Notes under the pieces: generated by a model | Database searches by the model: none | The model's input: the letters and a program-made list of their open reading frames with translations, nothing else | Told to the model about the DNA's origin: nothing | Translations under genes and position numbers: made by a program | Assembly (NCBI GenBank): GCA_039881045.1 | Contig: JAYWVB010000082.1 | Span: forward strand, 1-64,000 | Direction: 5' to 3' | Length of the DNA stretch: 64,000 nt | Origin: Chaetomium olivaceum | Lineage: Eukaryota; Ascomycota; Sordariomycetes; Sordariales; Chaetomiaceae | Shown: positions 23,649 through 35,282 of the stretch, one piece after another | How the letters are laid out: each line of letters begins with the position of its first letter | How positions within the stretch are numbered: the stretch's first letter is position 1

Positions 23649-25280
23649 CTACTCGGCGCCATTGGGCCCGTGGTCGGCGGCCCCGGACTGTTGAGCAGCG
23701 GCCGCTGCCGCCTCGCGCTGCATCCGAGCCTCGATTTCGCGCAGCTGAGACTCACGAGCCAGCAGCTCCTGGCGCTTCTCGTTGATCTCGCGCTGGACCT
23801 TGACTTCAATCTCGCGGAGCTTCTCCTCCTCGCGCCGAAGCTGCTCCTCCTTGAGGCGAACAGACTGCGAAGCGAGATCCTCGGGGTTCATGGACGAATC
23901 GCTAGAAACCATGTTAGCATCAATGAAACTGGTCAAGACTCGGAAGGCTGTGAAAAAACATACACTCCAGCACCGCCCTCGACACTCTTGCTAAGCTTCT
24001 CGGTACGGTAGTTTTCGTAGAGGAAGTCGTGGGTGATCTCCTTCAGATCGGCAAGATGGCTGTGCAGCAGGGCAGACCGGATGGCCAAGAAGTCGGAGTG
24101 GCGCGGGTTGTCGACCTCGACGACGCCCCACGGGTATTGGCGGGCGCGCACCTGACGGCCACCAATTTCGACCACATCCTCCGAGCCCACAATGGCAAAC
24201 GGCATCAGCCCCCTAAGCTCGGCATTCTCCTCGACAGTGTCCTCGTCGTCCTCCTCAATATCGTACGGGAAGTTGTAGACGGGGATCCGGTAGTGCTCGA
24301 TATCCTCCATCACCAGCTTCTTGGACTCGGCAAGCTCAGACGGGGTCAGGGAGTCGGCCCGGCCGATCACGGGGATGACGTTGACGCGGGGCGCGAGGCG
24401 CTTCATCAGCTCAATGTCGAGCTCGCGGAGACTGTGATAACGTCAACATCTCAAACAATACGGGCGGGAAAAGAGCAATGTACCCATGACCGGTAGGGGT
24501 GATGAAGTAAAGCATGGCGTGAACACGATTGTCTCTAAAGCGGGGGTTACGCTTGATACGCGATTCCTCGGCAAGAATGTCATCGTATTGCCTCTCCAGG
24601 TAGCCAACGATCTCTGAGAAGCTGCGGGCGGGTATGTCAGTGCGCCATCCAAGCAATCGGGTATGTTGTTTTACTCGTACCTGGCCTCATTGTCAATCTG
24701 GTCACCGAAGCCAGGAGTGTCGACGATGGTCAGGGAGATACGGGTGCCCTCCTCGTCCAGCTCGAGTTCTGCGGCCGGTTAGGCATCCATCGAAACACAA
24801 CTATTTCAGCAATATGGGTATCTGCGTACCGACGGTCACGGGCTTAATCTTAACCCCTTCCTCGACGTGGGCGGCGCCAGCATCGTCGGACTCCTTGTGG
24901 GAGAGGACGGGCTTGCCGCAAAGCGTGTTGACGAAGGTGGTGCGTCCTGCAGGGACCATCAATGATTAGTGCGGGCCGCGCGCTGATGTAGGGTTGGCAA
25001 AGCCACTCACCAGTACCCGAGGCGCCGCAGACCATCAGGCAAAACTGGATCCCCTTCTTCACATTCTTCTTCCGACGGATCATCTTCTGTGCCGTAAACA
25101 TGTTAGCACCGTTGTTCGGGTTGCACGAAGATCGATCGTTGGTGACGGGCGCGTTTGAGCAAGTCGTGGTCGCGCAAAAAGGATCGTTGGATTGAAACGG
25201 GGGGCAAAAGTCGAAATGGCAAAATATCACAACAGCGTTGGGAAGACAGGGAAAGGCAGACGTACGGCCGGAGAAGACAT
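23649..25280 (-). CDS. cdc11: Septin, CDC11/AspA type
   Basis: Filament-forming GTPase-fold protein of septation and hyphal branching. Seven exons (minus): 25280-25266, 25086-25011, 24946-24830, 24768-24681, 24621-24484, 24431-23964 and 23901-23649, giving 384 residues, the usual CDC11 length. The G1 loop is GASGTGRTTF, with Arg in place of the P-loop Lys; G3 region VDTPGFGDQID; G4 is GRADSLTP. The septin unique element region (AIVGSEDVV, RQYPWGVVEVDN) is present. The C-terminal 75 residues form a heptad coiled coil (LKEEQLRREEEKLREIEVK). Assigned to CDC11 because of KMIRRKKNVKKGIQF at the N-terminus and EHYRIPVYNFPYDIEEDDE. A 15-nt first exon is followed by a 179-nt intron, the longest of the six. 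Confidence 0.93.
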
Positions 25281-26380
25281 GATATTGGTGGTGTGGAGTC
25301 GTGGGGGAGTCGAGTCGCGTTTTTGGGCTCAGGCAAGACTAGCGCCGGCTTGAGAGAAGCAACAGGGAGGATAAAGCTAGATGGCTCTATCCAGTGGCCA
25401 ATAAGTCGGTGGTCGGGGAGGTGGTTGCGGGCGCAGTCGTCGAACACGAGCGACAGCAGTTGCAGGTTGGGAAAAGGAGAGAGGTCGGGAATGGGCGTTG
25501 TCGGAAAATGGTAATTTCACAAAATGTTGCGGTGCTACTGGACGGCAGGAGCAGCACCTTCGAGCTGTCGCCCAAGCAGCAGCCATGGCCAACCCGCAAT
25601 TCAGGGGTTGCTCGGTGCAGGGTGCGCTAGAGCTTAATGAGGAAAGGCGTGCTCCATTCCCCCAGGACGAAGCACCCAAGCAAGCCGTCGACTGTCAAAT
25701 ACGCAGCTCCACCACGATAACTCCCCGCCAGCTGTCTGCAAGTGTCCAAGTTCACTGCTGTGAAGTGTAGGTGGCCTGTGCTGCGGCTCTTGCACTCCAA
25801 GTTGCCCAGCACCGTGGCAGCACGGCACTTCCACACCAAAACGCCCGAGTGAGCTGCAGGCAACTCGTGACAACCTACACGGGCCTGGGTCTGGAGGAGG
25901 TCTAGATTCATTTCAACACTTGCAAACACGGCCCGATCCTTTAAAATATGCTTCCAAGCTCAGGAGCTATGAAGCATTGTTTTAACTAGTATTTTCAACT
26001 CCGCAATCGCTCGGAACGTTGCTTTCTCCGTCACAGCATTGTCGTCTGACTGATCCATCATTCGTACCATTCAGTCCCTCGTTGCGGGCCATCGTCAAAC
26101 AGCCTTGGACATTCATCAATCTAACCCATAATCCCGTGCATCAACCTCTCAAACGCCACCTTGAGAATGCACTCGTAGCATCGATTTCACTTCCTATCAA
26201 AGTCCTTGGAGTCGGAAAGACCCTTTGTCGCTCGCCAGAACCGCAGGCACCTGGCTTCCATAAAGGGACCCAGCTGTTTGGTTACCTTACTTGGTACGCC
26301 CACGTAACCTGGAAGGCTACCGTCATCTACCCAACCACACTCGTTAAGCAAGTTCAAGTTCATCGCCACGACCGGTCAAA
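25281..26380. other. Divergent promoter region, 1.1 kb
   Basis: Upstream of both the septin and the HSV2-type gene. Some short ORFs on both strands but no recognised product. Confidence 0.55.
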
Positions 26381-27460
26381 ATGAACACCCGAACCCCTCT
26401 TGAAACCCCTAGCTCAACGGTTGTCCTCTCCATCTCATTCAACGGTGATTGCAGTTGCTTCGCCGTGGGCCTCAACACGGGATTCTGCAGTAAGTCTCCC
26501 GCAGTATCCGATTCCGGCCCCACACAGAAACCGAATCACGATGAATGCTTCAACCCGCTGCCCCCTTCTCTCTATCCCTTGTATCTTGATAGCTCACGAC
26601 AACAGTTTTCCATGCAGAAACATGTGCTCTACGCACCACGCGGGGTAAGCCGAGCACAACACCCTGTGCCCGTCTCATCAATGAACCAACCACTAACTCA
26701 GCAACAGACTTCAACGCCGGTGTAGGGCTGGTCCAGATGATGGGCAAAGCTAACTATATTGGCCTTGTCGGCGGCGGAAGACAACCCAAATTCGCCGCAA
26801 ACAAGGTAAGCCCCCTACCACTTCTACGTTGAAGCGGAGTAAGCTAACTCACGAGTCTAGCTCATCGTATGGGACGACCTGAAAAGCAAGGCGGCGCTCG
26901 AGATCAGCGCCCTGACTCCAGTACGGGGCGTCCAGCTGTCTAAGGAGCACATTGTGGTTGTACTGCAGAACAGCGTGCGCGTCTACAAATTTGCCAAGCC
27001 GCCCAACCTGCAGTCGGCCTACGAGACGGCCAACAATCCGTGGGGGTTGTGCTGCCTCTCCCCGAAGAGGATAGCCTTCCCCGGAAGGACGGTGGGACAT
27101 GTGCAGCTAGTCGAGATCGCAACGGGGAATGTCAGTATCATCCCCGCGCACTCATCCGCCATAAAGGCAGTCCAGCTTAGCTCGGATGGCGAGTTGCTCG
27201 CTACGGCAAGCGAAAAGGTAAGTCTTTCTCAACACTCCCTTAGCTAGGTTCAGTAACGCTCATACTATTGACCAGGGGACTCTCATCCGCGTTTTCGCAA
27301 CAAGCAACTGCGCCCGCCTAGTAGAGCTGCGCCGCGGAATCGACCCGGCAACCATCTTCTCCCTGGCCTTCAACCCCTCGGGCACCATGCTCGCCTGCAC
27401 ATCGGACAAGTCCACTCTGCACGTTTTCGACGTCCCGCATCCGAAGCGGGTTTCTCGCCA

Positions 27461-27493
<33 letters not shown>

Positions 27494-27881
27494 AAACGGC
27501 GGTATCCCAGGCGCAGGCAGCGGTTCGACGTCAGAGAGCAACGGCGGCGACGGCACAGGCAAGTGGGGCATTCTCTCCAAGATTCCCCTGATGCCGCGCA
27601 TGTTCTCGGACGTCTACTCGTTCGCGTCGGCGCCGTTCGAGGTGGACGACGAGGAAGTCACCGGGGAAGGGATGGCCAGTGGGATGCCCGTGTCGGAGAC
27701 CACGACACTGGGCACGTCGAAGCCCCCCAAGGGAGTGATTGGGTGGGTGGGTGAGAACACGCTGCTAGTCGTGGGCGCGGGCAAGGATGCGCGCTGGGAG
27801 AAGTTTGCGATACAGGAAGGCGGGGACGGGAAGAGGTACTGCGTTAGGGAGGGGTGGAAACGGTATCTTGCCGGCCCGTGA
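26381..27881 (+). CDS. hsv2: PROPPIN, HSV2/WIPI3-4 type (autophagy-related beta-propeller)
   Basis: WD40 propeller that binds PI3P/PI(3,5)P2 on autophagic or endosomal membranes. Exons 26381-26489, 26606-26644, 26708-26805, 26861-27217 and 27276-27881 give 402 residues. Blade motifs visible: VLSISFNGDCSCFAVGLNTGF, QMMGKANYIGLVGGG, NKLIVWDDLKSK, IKAVQLSSDGELLATASEKG and IFSLAFNPSGTMLACTSDK. The phosphoinositide-binding motif is LRRG (residues 219-222); LRRG with the IDPATIF context places it with HSV2 rather than ATG18 (FRRG). A 12-residue polyQ (27459-27494) and Gly/Ser-rich loop sit where the membrane-inserting blade-6 loop lies. The acceptor before exon 3 is doubled six bases apart, both in frame, so two isoforms differing by two residues are possible. 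Confidence 0.9.
27459..27494 (+). repeat. CAG/CAA repeat coding for 12 Gln
   Basis: Near-pure CAG run inside the last exon of the PROPPIN gene; codon-level repeat prone to length change. Confidence 0.95.
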
Positions 27882-28185
27882 ACTCGCCTGTCTTTGCTTG
27901 TTCACCTGGAATACTCTGGCGTTTTTGAGTCATGGAGAAAGGATGGAGTCTGGTTTTTGGGGAGGAAGGATTTCGGCTGCGAAGCATATTTACGGGGAGT
28001 ATTACTGGGTCAAGGTCGGGAACGTATTCGTAGACATCAAGTGGTTCAGTTATTACTTCATGTGGTATTTCTTTCCTATGACCAATGGGTATCTCAATAA
28101 GTATTGCCCGTTCTCAATCCATACCGCTTAGCATGATCCAGAGCATGCCCGTATTAACACCAAATTTCTCGCCCACCAAGCAGCT
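27882..28185. other. Convergent 3' regions
   Basis: 304 bases between two convergent stop codons; nothing coding seen. Confidence 0.6.
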
Positions 28186-29247
28186 TTAGTCCCTAACAGG
28201 GCGTGGCGAGCGGCTTCGACTTCTCTCCCTACCATGTCGTCTCCTATCCTCCAAATCCCGGTGTCGGCGTTCGTCACGGTCAAGCGAACCCTCTCGGCCG
28301 TGTCGCCGATGCCTATCACGATCTTTCCTGTGACGGTCTTCGTCTCGGTCGTCTCCGTGGCGACGAGCAACATCCCTCTCTCGGTCTCTGCCATCACGGC
28401 CTTCTTGGCTACGGTTTCGGTCGCGAGAATCCCGGCGGCGTTTTCTTCGTTCGTCCTCAACCGGAGTCTCGTCCCTCTTGGACCTCGACTGCCGATCAGA
28501 CTCACGCTCGCCCCTGTCTCTGTATTTTTCTCTATCCCTCCCATGGCCCTCGTCGTCGCTATCGCCCCTTCTTGACCGGTGCGAGCGGTGCCGATGCCTG
28601 TCTTTGTCCTTACTTTTCCGGCTCTCCTTCTCCGCCCGCCTCTTCTCCCGTCGCAGCGCCTCCTCGATCTCCTGCTTCTTCTCGTCGATAAGGAACTCCT
28701 TCATGGGATCGTCATCGTCATGGTTCTGTATCAGCAGCTGCAACTCCCGCTCCTCCTTAAGCATCGGCCTTGCCTGCTGCCCCACCGCCGCCGCCGCCTC
28801 CTCATCCGTCTCATCCTCGTCCCCGCTCGGCAGGCCCTTCTCGGCGCGCTCGCGGCGCAGCATGTCCTCCCACCCTATCTTGCACTCGTCCGGGTCCTCG
28901 TCGTCGCGCAGCTTGTAGCGGGCGTGGTCGACGCGCACGAGGCGGCCGCCGATCTCGGCACCGCCCAGGTTGTCGACGGCCAGGTCGGTGCTGCGCTGGT
29001 CCTCGTACTTCAGCCAGCCGAAGCCCTTGGACCGGCCCGTCTCCTTGTCGCGCGCCAGCTTGAGGAACACGGGCTCGCCGAACTGGCTGAAGATGGTGAT
29101 GACGTCGCCTTCGGACAGCTCGTAGGGAAGGCCGCCGAAGTAGACGAAGGCTGTGTCGCGGTAGTCGGTGTGCCATGAGGCTTCGGGCGGCACCCCGTTT
29201 TCGATCTCGCGCTTGTTGAGCGCCTGAATGGCGCGTATTTGGTTCAT
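28186..29247 (-). CDS. ist3: RRM protein IST3/Snu17 (RES complex, U2 snRNP-associated)
   Basis: Subunit of the pre-mRNA retention and splicing complex that acts on the Bact spliceosome. Single exon, 353 residues. The first 30 residues (NQIRAIQALNKREIENGV and SWHTDYRDTA) are the signature of IST3/RBMX2 and fix the start at 29247. RRM at about 33-112 with RNP2 VYFGGL and RNP1 KGFGWLKYED, then VRVDHARYK, the extension that binds Bud13-type partners. The C-terminal half is an RD/RE/RS-rich tail with little tertiary structure, ending RSRSPRPVRD; it is longer than in yeast. No intron despite serving splicing. Confidence 0.92.
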   Translation of the reverse strand: MNQIRAIQALNKREIENGVPPEASWHTDYRDTAFVYFGGLPYELSEGDVITIFSQFGEPVFLKLARDKETGRSKGFGWLKYEDQRSTDLAVDNLGGAEIGGRLVRVDHARYKLRDDEDPDECKIGWEDMLRRERAEKGLPSGDEDETDEEAAAAVGQQARPMLKEERELQLLIQNHDDDDPMKEFLIDEKKQEIEEALRREKRRAEKESRKSKDKDRHRHRSHRSRRGDSDDEGHGRDREKYRDRGERESDRQSRSKRDETPVEDERRKRRRDSRDRNRSQEGRDGRDRERDVARRHGDDRDEDRHRKDRDRHRRHGREGSLDRDERRHRDLEDRRRHGRERSRSRSPRPVRD

Positions 29248-30716
29248 GGTGGGCGGTGAGCGGCTATGCAGGGAGAGGAGGGGTGGAGGGAGGTGGACGG
29301 TATGTACCACTCCGTAAGGCTGGAGAGATGGTTGGAAGATGGAAACCTTGATGTGCAAGGCTGCCAAGAATAGCCAAGAATCAGCTGCTCAAAGAACGCC
29401 GGCTGGGAAGAACCGTTGCTGACGGGGGTTAGGGTTATACATGATGATCGGCATCTGGTGCAAAAGAATGCTTGCCAGAACCTGGAAGCTTGGAGATGAC
29501 CCTGAAGTCCAGCGCCAAGGATGGATTCGACATGGGCACGATGAGCTAAACATCCGCTTTGTTTTGCGCAATCTCAACGATACTTTGGACTTCAGCGTAG
29601 TTACTACGTACCGAGACAAGGTTTTCGGCTCTTGCTGTTACCCCTCACAAGCTGCAACCGTGAATATCACAGGACACAAAACATGTCGCGACAACAGTGT
29701 CTCATTGGCAGCTGCAGGGTCGACTGCCCGCTTGAAGGCTGATCAAATGCAGCGTCGCCTTGTTCCAGAGGGTCTCAGCAGGGACCCCGCCAGCGCCAGG
29801 AAAGGGAAAAGGCGGGGATGGTCTCGGACCCGTCCACCTCCTCTCGGCTTCGACGCTGCAGCACTTCCACAGAGGAATAAGGAAGGTTGGTGGCCCGATG
29901 GTACCATTGCATGTCGTTAGGTACCAAACCAAGCGCCAACCCGTATTTGGAAGAGAACCTCTAGAGCGAAATGGCTACCTGAGGTACCAGTAACTACACA
30001 GTATTGCATGTTCTGGCCATCCTGAGATTTTCGGAGCACTTTCGATGGTCCGAATAATTTTTTGCTGGCCGTGACAACCTGGAAGCGTCCCAGCCAGTGA
30101 CAAGCTTCAGAAAGGCGAGCTGCTCTCGTCTGGTTCAGGGCCGTGCTATCCCTGGTTCGTCCAATCCCGCGTTTCAATTGGGACGAATCCCTGCCGCCAT
30201 CAGGCCAGGAACCTGGCAGCTGCAGTGTGACTTGCCCACCGCCTTTGTTGTGCGCCTCGATCTTCAGTGGGGCCCGCCTCCAAATTCAACATTTTGGTTT
30301 GGGCAAATGGGCAAACTGCCAACCAGACGGGTGGAGCAGCCGAACCCGATGCCCTTGTCCACCTCCTGTCGCTCGTTTTCCGTCTCCGTGTCCCATAGAA
30401 GTTGACGAAAGTCTGGCGTTGTGGCACCGCGCGCACCCATTATCAAGGCGCATCTTGCTTTAAAGGTCCTTCGTTGACAAAACATAGGTAGCGGGACGAC
30501 TGACGACTGGAAATTTGCAGTCGCTTCGCCGCGTCAGCCCGCAAGAAGCAGCAAGCAGTCCGAGTCCCACAGACCCGACTCCCCTGGCCAGTCCACCCGA
30601 CGCCCGCCACACCCAAAGGGCCCAAATCTGGCAGGACGTCGTTGCCCAACACTGTCCACTGTTCTAATCGACACACGACCGACTGGCGCCTTGCCAGTTT
30701 ACCGGACGAGGCGACC
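29248..30716. other. Divergent promoter region, 1.5 kb
   Basis: Between IST3 (minus) and the ceramide synthase gene (plus). A GGTTAGGGTT motif lies near 29428, about 180 bases upstream of the IST3 start. ORFs here (e.g. 29441-29920) have no coding signature. Confidence 0.55.
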
Positions 30717-32349
30717 ATGAGCTCCCCGACGACCCCAACCCTAAGCCATGGCAGCGGCAACGGCAACGGAACCGGCAACAGCACGGCAAAGCCGAGGAGG
30801 AGTGGGAAGCCCCAGCACATGAACGGGCCGCTCTATAAGCAGGCGAACAGCAATGTCGTCCTCGTCCGCAGAGTCAAGAGGAAGAACGAAGGTCCCATGA
30901 AGCAGCTCACCCGCTGGTTGTGAACAACCAGATTGGTGCGTCGGGACCCCCTATTCCTCCTCGCCCCAGACCTTGGAGCTAACCTCGACCTCCCTCCCCC
31001 CAGGCTTCTCCTTCAACCTCCTCGCCCTCCTCTTCCTTGCCCATGGCATGCCCCGCGCGCGGGACTACACGGCCAAATACTTCAACCTCTCATACTACAA
31101 CCCCAGCACTGGGAACTACGGGCTGGGCTGGGCCGATGGCCATGTCGTCTTGTTCTGCATCGTCCTCCTGACCGGCTTGCGCGCCGCGACCATGGAGTAC
31201 ATTCTCGCGCCGTTCGCCAAGTCTCAGGGCATCTCCAAGAGGAAGGACATTACTCGGTTTAGCGAACAGGCGTGGATGTCGGTCTACTACGCATTCTTCT
31301 GGCCCCTCGGCTTGGTACGTTTGGAATCACCACCCCCACTGCTTCTTGTCGGGTGTCGCTGACAGGATCCTCTCCAGTACATCTACTGCCAGTCGCCCGC
31401 CTACTTCAACCTGCGAGAGCTGTGGACGGGGTGGCCCGACCGCGAACTGACCGGACTCATGAAGGGCTACATGCTCGCGCAGCTGGGTTTCTGGCTGCAG
31501 CAGATGGTTGTCATCAACATCGAGGAGCGCAGGAAGGACCACTGGCAGATGTTCACCCACCACATTATCACGAGCATCCTCATCTACACCTCGTATCGGT
31601 ACGGCCACACACGCGTGGGCAACCTCATCCTGGTCCTGATGGACGTGTCCGACCTGGCCCTGGGGGTACGTGCATCACCATCAAAAGCCCCTCACCACAT
31701 CCATCTCTTTTTGCTAACCACACGTCGTTTTCTGTTTCACAGCTTGCCAAGTGCCTCAAATACCTCGGCTACCACACCATCTGCGACGTCATGTTCTCGG
31801 CCGTGGCTGGCCGCGCGCCACTTTTTGTATCTCACCGTGTGCTACTCGGTGTGGGCGCACACGCCTAACATCATGCCGACGGGCTGCTTCAAGGGCCCGC
31901 GCGACAACCTCGTGGGGCCGTTCGACCCCCCCACCGACAAGGGCTTCGCCTACCTGCTCGAGCCGCTGTGGGACTCGGAGGGCACCTTCTGCTACAACGA
32001 GACGGTCAAGTGGTCGTTCCTGTCCATGCTGCTGTTCCTGCAGTGCCTGACCATCATGTGGTTTTTCCTGATCGTCCGCGTTGCCGTCAAGGTCATCAAG
32101 GGCGCCCCCGCCGAGGACGTGCGCAGCGACGACGAGGCGGGAGAGGTCGAGGACGAGGATGAGTTCGTCTATGAGGAGGCCAAGCCCCTCGAGGAGGAGG
32201 TCGGCGTCGAGGAGATCGATCTCAAGAGCTGGGAGCGCAGGTCCGGCGTCAAGCGCCAGGCTCCCTCTACCTCGGGCGTCAGCCTGCCCGGGCACAGCGA
32301 CCGCAAAGAGCTCCTGGGCCGCATCGGGTGTGACAAGCAGGTTGAGTGA
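30717..32349 (+). CDS. lag1: Ceramide synthase LAG1/LAC1 type, two frame breaks
   Basis: ER acyl-CoA:sphingoid base N-acyltransferase. Exons 30717-30935, 31004-31314, 31378-31665 and 31743-32349. TLC domain with several TM helices; the Lag motif carries the catalytic His pair (FTHHIITSILIYTSYRYGH) followed by VLMDVSDLALGLAKCLKYLG. C-terminal tail is acidic and Ser-rich, as usual for CK2 control in yeast (inference here). Break 1: near 30916-30922, one lost base turns the expected TRW-LVNNQIG into a stop eight codons before the first intron. Break 2: near 31795-31815, between CDVMF and WLAARHFLYL, where about six expected residues are replaced by seven nucleotides, suggesting an 11-bp loss. 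Both fit the general indel pattern of this window. Start at 30717 preferred over an upstream in-frame CTG-type extension. Confidence 0.88.
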
Positions 32350-33640
32350 TGGTGGCTAGATTTTGGGTGGATGGATGAGCGGGCGAAGCAAGGGAGTGAG
32401 CGTTCAAGATATACCAAGGAATGAGAGAGAGAGAGGGCGTGGGTTGTTATAGAAGGGGTAACGCGATACAACTGCGGCAGGATCGGACCGGAGGTCAAAC
32501 ATGGGAGGCTACTACCTAGGGCGGACCCGCAATGGTGCTGTCCGCTGCCGTCTTTTGCGGCGGATTCTTTTAAACGAAGTGCCTCTCGCCCCGGTGGCTG
32601 GCTCATTTTTCTTTTTCACTAGGCTCGCCTCACGTAGCCGGCTATCAGCCACAAAAGGGTGTGGGTGTCCGCGGAAGAGACTCTGCCCTGGTTCTGGGTT
32701 GACAGGACTGGCCAAAGATGAGTGATACCATTCCGGGGTTGGCTTTATGACCGTCTTCTCAAGTCAGGCTGTTGTGTGAAAAGGACCTGAGATGGGGACT
32801 CTGACGAATAGAAAAGGGGAATGGGGCGCTCGATTATCAACGGCCAGGGCCATGTAGTGCGTAACGTTGAGTTAAATCTGAAGGAATTGGTTTCAGCGGT
32901 GCATTTTTCTTACTGTTGAGTTTGCGAGCTGAAAGCATCATAGACGGTTGGAGCTATCAATAATTAATACCCTACTACTCCGTACCTTGCTTGGTGACTG
33001 CATCTTTGGTCTTGGTAGCGGAGGTAACCCAAATCAAACGACATCTTGAATAAGGGGCAACCGAGGTTTATAACCCAATGCCGTAACAACTGCCCGGAAG
33101 CTGGGGCGCATAACGACTGATTGGTGCGGATCCCCAACCAACTCGGCCCCTTACCAAGTAAACGACTTCCACCTCTCTTGTTGTCGCATCACGCTGGATC
33201 CGTCCCGCTCGTCCGTGGCTCGGCCCCTGAATTGTTGCGATAGTGGGGAAGTTATAAACTGGATGCTACTACACCCTTGTTTTTCCTCCAATGCCGAAAC
33301 GTCAAGGTCTCGGGGTATCTGACTTGAGAGCTGAGCTTCTAACGAAAACCCGACCATAGACCACCGCGTAGACTGGGGCCTCGGTACCTTTAGCCGCGAA
33401 ACACCGTAATATGGTAGCTAGGTGGGAGTGCGGAGTCAACACGGCCGTTACTACGGGTATTAATATGTAACTGAACCTGGGATCCGGATCTGCACTGATC
33501 TGATTTTGTTTCGATGAAGTGTTGATTGTTCAAAATCATCCCGAAGCCAGCCCGAATTCAAACCCGGAACAGTTGGAAGCCAGCTCACACCCACCACTAC
33601 GGTTTTGAATCAGCCCAGCAGCATCACAACTGAAATCACA
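32350..33640. other. Gene-free stretch, 1.3 kb
   Basis: 3' region of the ceramide synthase gene and promoter of the acetylesterase gene. No recognised element. Confidence 0.55.
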
Positions 33641-34495
33641 ATGTTGTCTTGGTCAACCTTCCTCGTAACCGGGCTCGCCACCTCGGGAGCCTACGCTACG
33701 CCTGTTGAGGTGGCTCGTCGGGCGACACCGACCGTCTACCTCGCCGGAGACAGCACCATGGCCAAGACCAGCGGTGCTCTCATGGGTCAGTCGGCGCCCC
33801 TTTACCCCAGACATCATCAAGGTAAATATGTAAACTAACTGGCAACAGGCTGGGGTGAGTACCTCTCCAAGTACATCACGCTGCCGGTGGTGAACAAGGC
33901 CATCTCCGGACGGTCGGCGCGCAGCTACACCAACGAGGGGCGGTTCAGCGAGATCGAGAAGCTGGTGCAGCGCGACGACATCGTCATCATCGAGTTCGGG
34001 CACAACGACGGCGGGTCGCCCAACTCGGCGTCGGACAACGGCCGCAGCGACTGCCCGGGCACGGGCAACGAGGTGTGCAAGTCCGGCAAGACGGGCGAGA
34101 CGGTCTACACCTTCAACCACTACGTCGAGACGGCCACGCGCAGCTACATCGCCAAGGGCGCCAAGGTTATCGTCAGCAGCCAGACGCCCAACAACCTGTT
34201 CGAGGGCGGCGCCTTCATCCCCGGCGCCCCGCGCTTTGTCGGCTATGCGGCGCTCGCGGCCAAGAATGTCGGGAGCGGCGCCAGCTTCCTCGACCACTTC
34301 CAGGCCGTGGCCAACATGTTCCTGAAGCTGGGCAGCGCAAAGACCAACGCGCTCTTCCCGCAGGACCACACGCACACCAGCCCTGCCGGCGCCGACCTCG
34401 TGGCTCAGGCGTTTGTGCAGGCGATCGGGAGGGACTTTAACGGGACCACGCCGCTCAAGGGGTTTTTGAAGAGCCCCGTGCCGGTGGTGTGGTAA
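33641..34495 (+). CDS. Rhamnogalacturonan acetylesterase (CE12), secreted
   Basis: Removes acetyl groups from rhamnogalacturonan I in plant cell walls, outside the cell. Exons 33641-33785 and 33849-34495 (intron 63 nt, CTAACTG branch) give 263 residues. Signal peptide about 1-19 (MLSWSTFLVTGLATSGAYA). SGNH-hydrolase blocks: AGDSTM with nucleophile Ser38, NKAISGRSARSY, IIEFGHNDGG, and the catalytic Asp221/His224 pair in PQDHTHTSPAGA. Length fits the family. The ending SPVPVVW has no cellulose-binding module. Its presence points to a saprotroph or plant-associated lifestyle. Confidence 0.92.
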
Positions 34496-35282
34496 TTTCT
34501 GAATGATGCGGAAACTGTATTCAAGTTGAAATCAGACTAAGACTCTAAGAAGATGTATGTTGGTTGATTTTGCACTTTAAAAGTTCTCTATCTGCTTAGA
34601 AGGGTCTAGAACTGGTAATGTAGCTTTGAGGATGAGAAACCGCCCCCTGTGAACAACAACCATGATAAGGAGTTGTCGTTGCTGTCAAGCAAATGCCCGA
34701 CGGAATTGCCTGAGATGTCCGGACGACCAATCGGCACTCCCAGTGCACTGGGCGATTTGCCCTTCATGCCCCCTTCTAACTTGGCGAGAATCCTTCGTGC
34801 CCGGTACCGCAAGGGGCATGTTGTGGGCGTTCTGCCGGTCTGCGATGTCGAGTGCAGCGGCACCCATCTTACCTCGCAGGTCAGGAAGGGGAGGTACATG
34901 TAGTATATTACTATGAAGAGGGACTGGTGCCCGGCGATGAAGTTGCCAATGAGGGGCGACAGCTTGTCGAGCTGGTATCCTTGGTGGAAGGGTTCTGTTG
35001 AAACCCAACGGAGTAGTCTGGCTGTGGACGGGTGCCGGTAAGGGGGATCGAGTTGACGCGGTCACCGTGGTGCGCAAGCACTACGAAGGTCACGTAGCTG
35101 TTGGGCACAGACTTCTGTACCTAGATCATTGGATACTGCCTGTTGCGGCAAACTGTACCAGAGGTTGTTGTTGTCGAGAAAGGCTCAAGGCCGGATCACT
35201 ACTTGGAAAGCGGTTCTCCAAGGGGACAACCGGCGCTGCGTGCAAGACCGAAGGGCATGGGCATCCCCGCCTGAGAACAGCC
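34496..35282. other. Intergenic stretch holding a gene remnant
   Basis: 787 bases between the acetylesterase and FTA2-like genes. The part 34800-35045 contains a protein remnant on the minus strand (listed separately); the rest shows nothing. Confidence 0.5.
34800..35045 (-). pseudogene. Remnant of a repeated fungal protein family (DUF7924-like, tentative)
   Basis: In minus-strand reading, TRPQPDYSVGFQQNP, then after a frame change YQLDKLSPLIGNFIAGHQSL and YYMYLPFLTCEV, then after a further change GAAALDIADRQNAHNM. These blocks in this order recall the C-terminal part of a multi-copy fungal family that I know as reading CEVKCGAAAL(D)IADRQNAHSM. No start, no long frame and no continuation: a decayed fragment of about 80 codons. 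Family name is from memory and uncertain. Confidence 0.5.

Noticed and set aside
29425..29440. GGGTTAGGGTT as a telomere or chromosome end
   Set aside because: Only a two-unit motif between ordinary genes; not a telomere array.
33550..33575. ATTCAAACCC, similar to a tRNA B box
   Set aside because: Flanks do not pair as a T-stem and no tRNA body is found around it.
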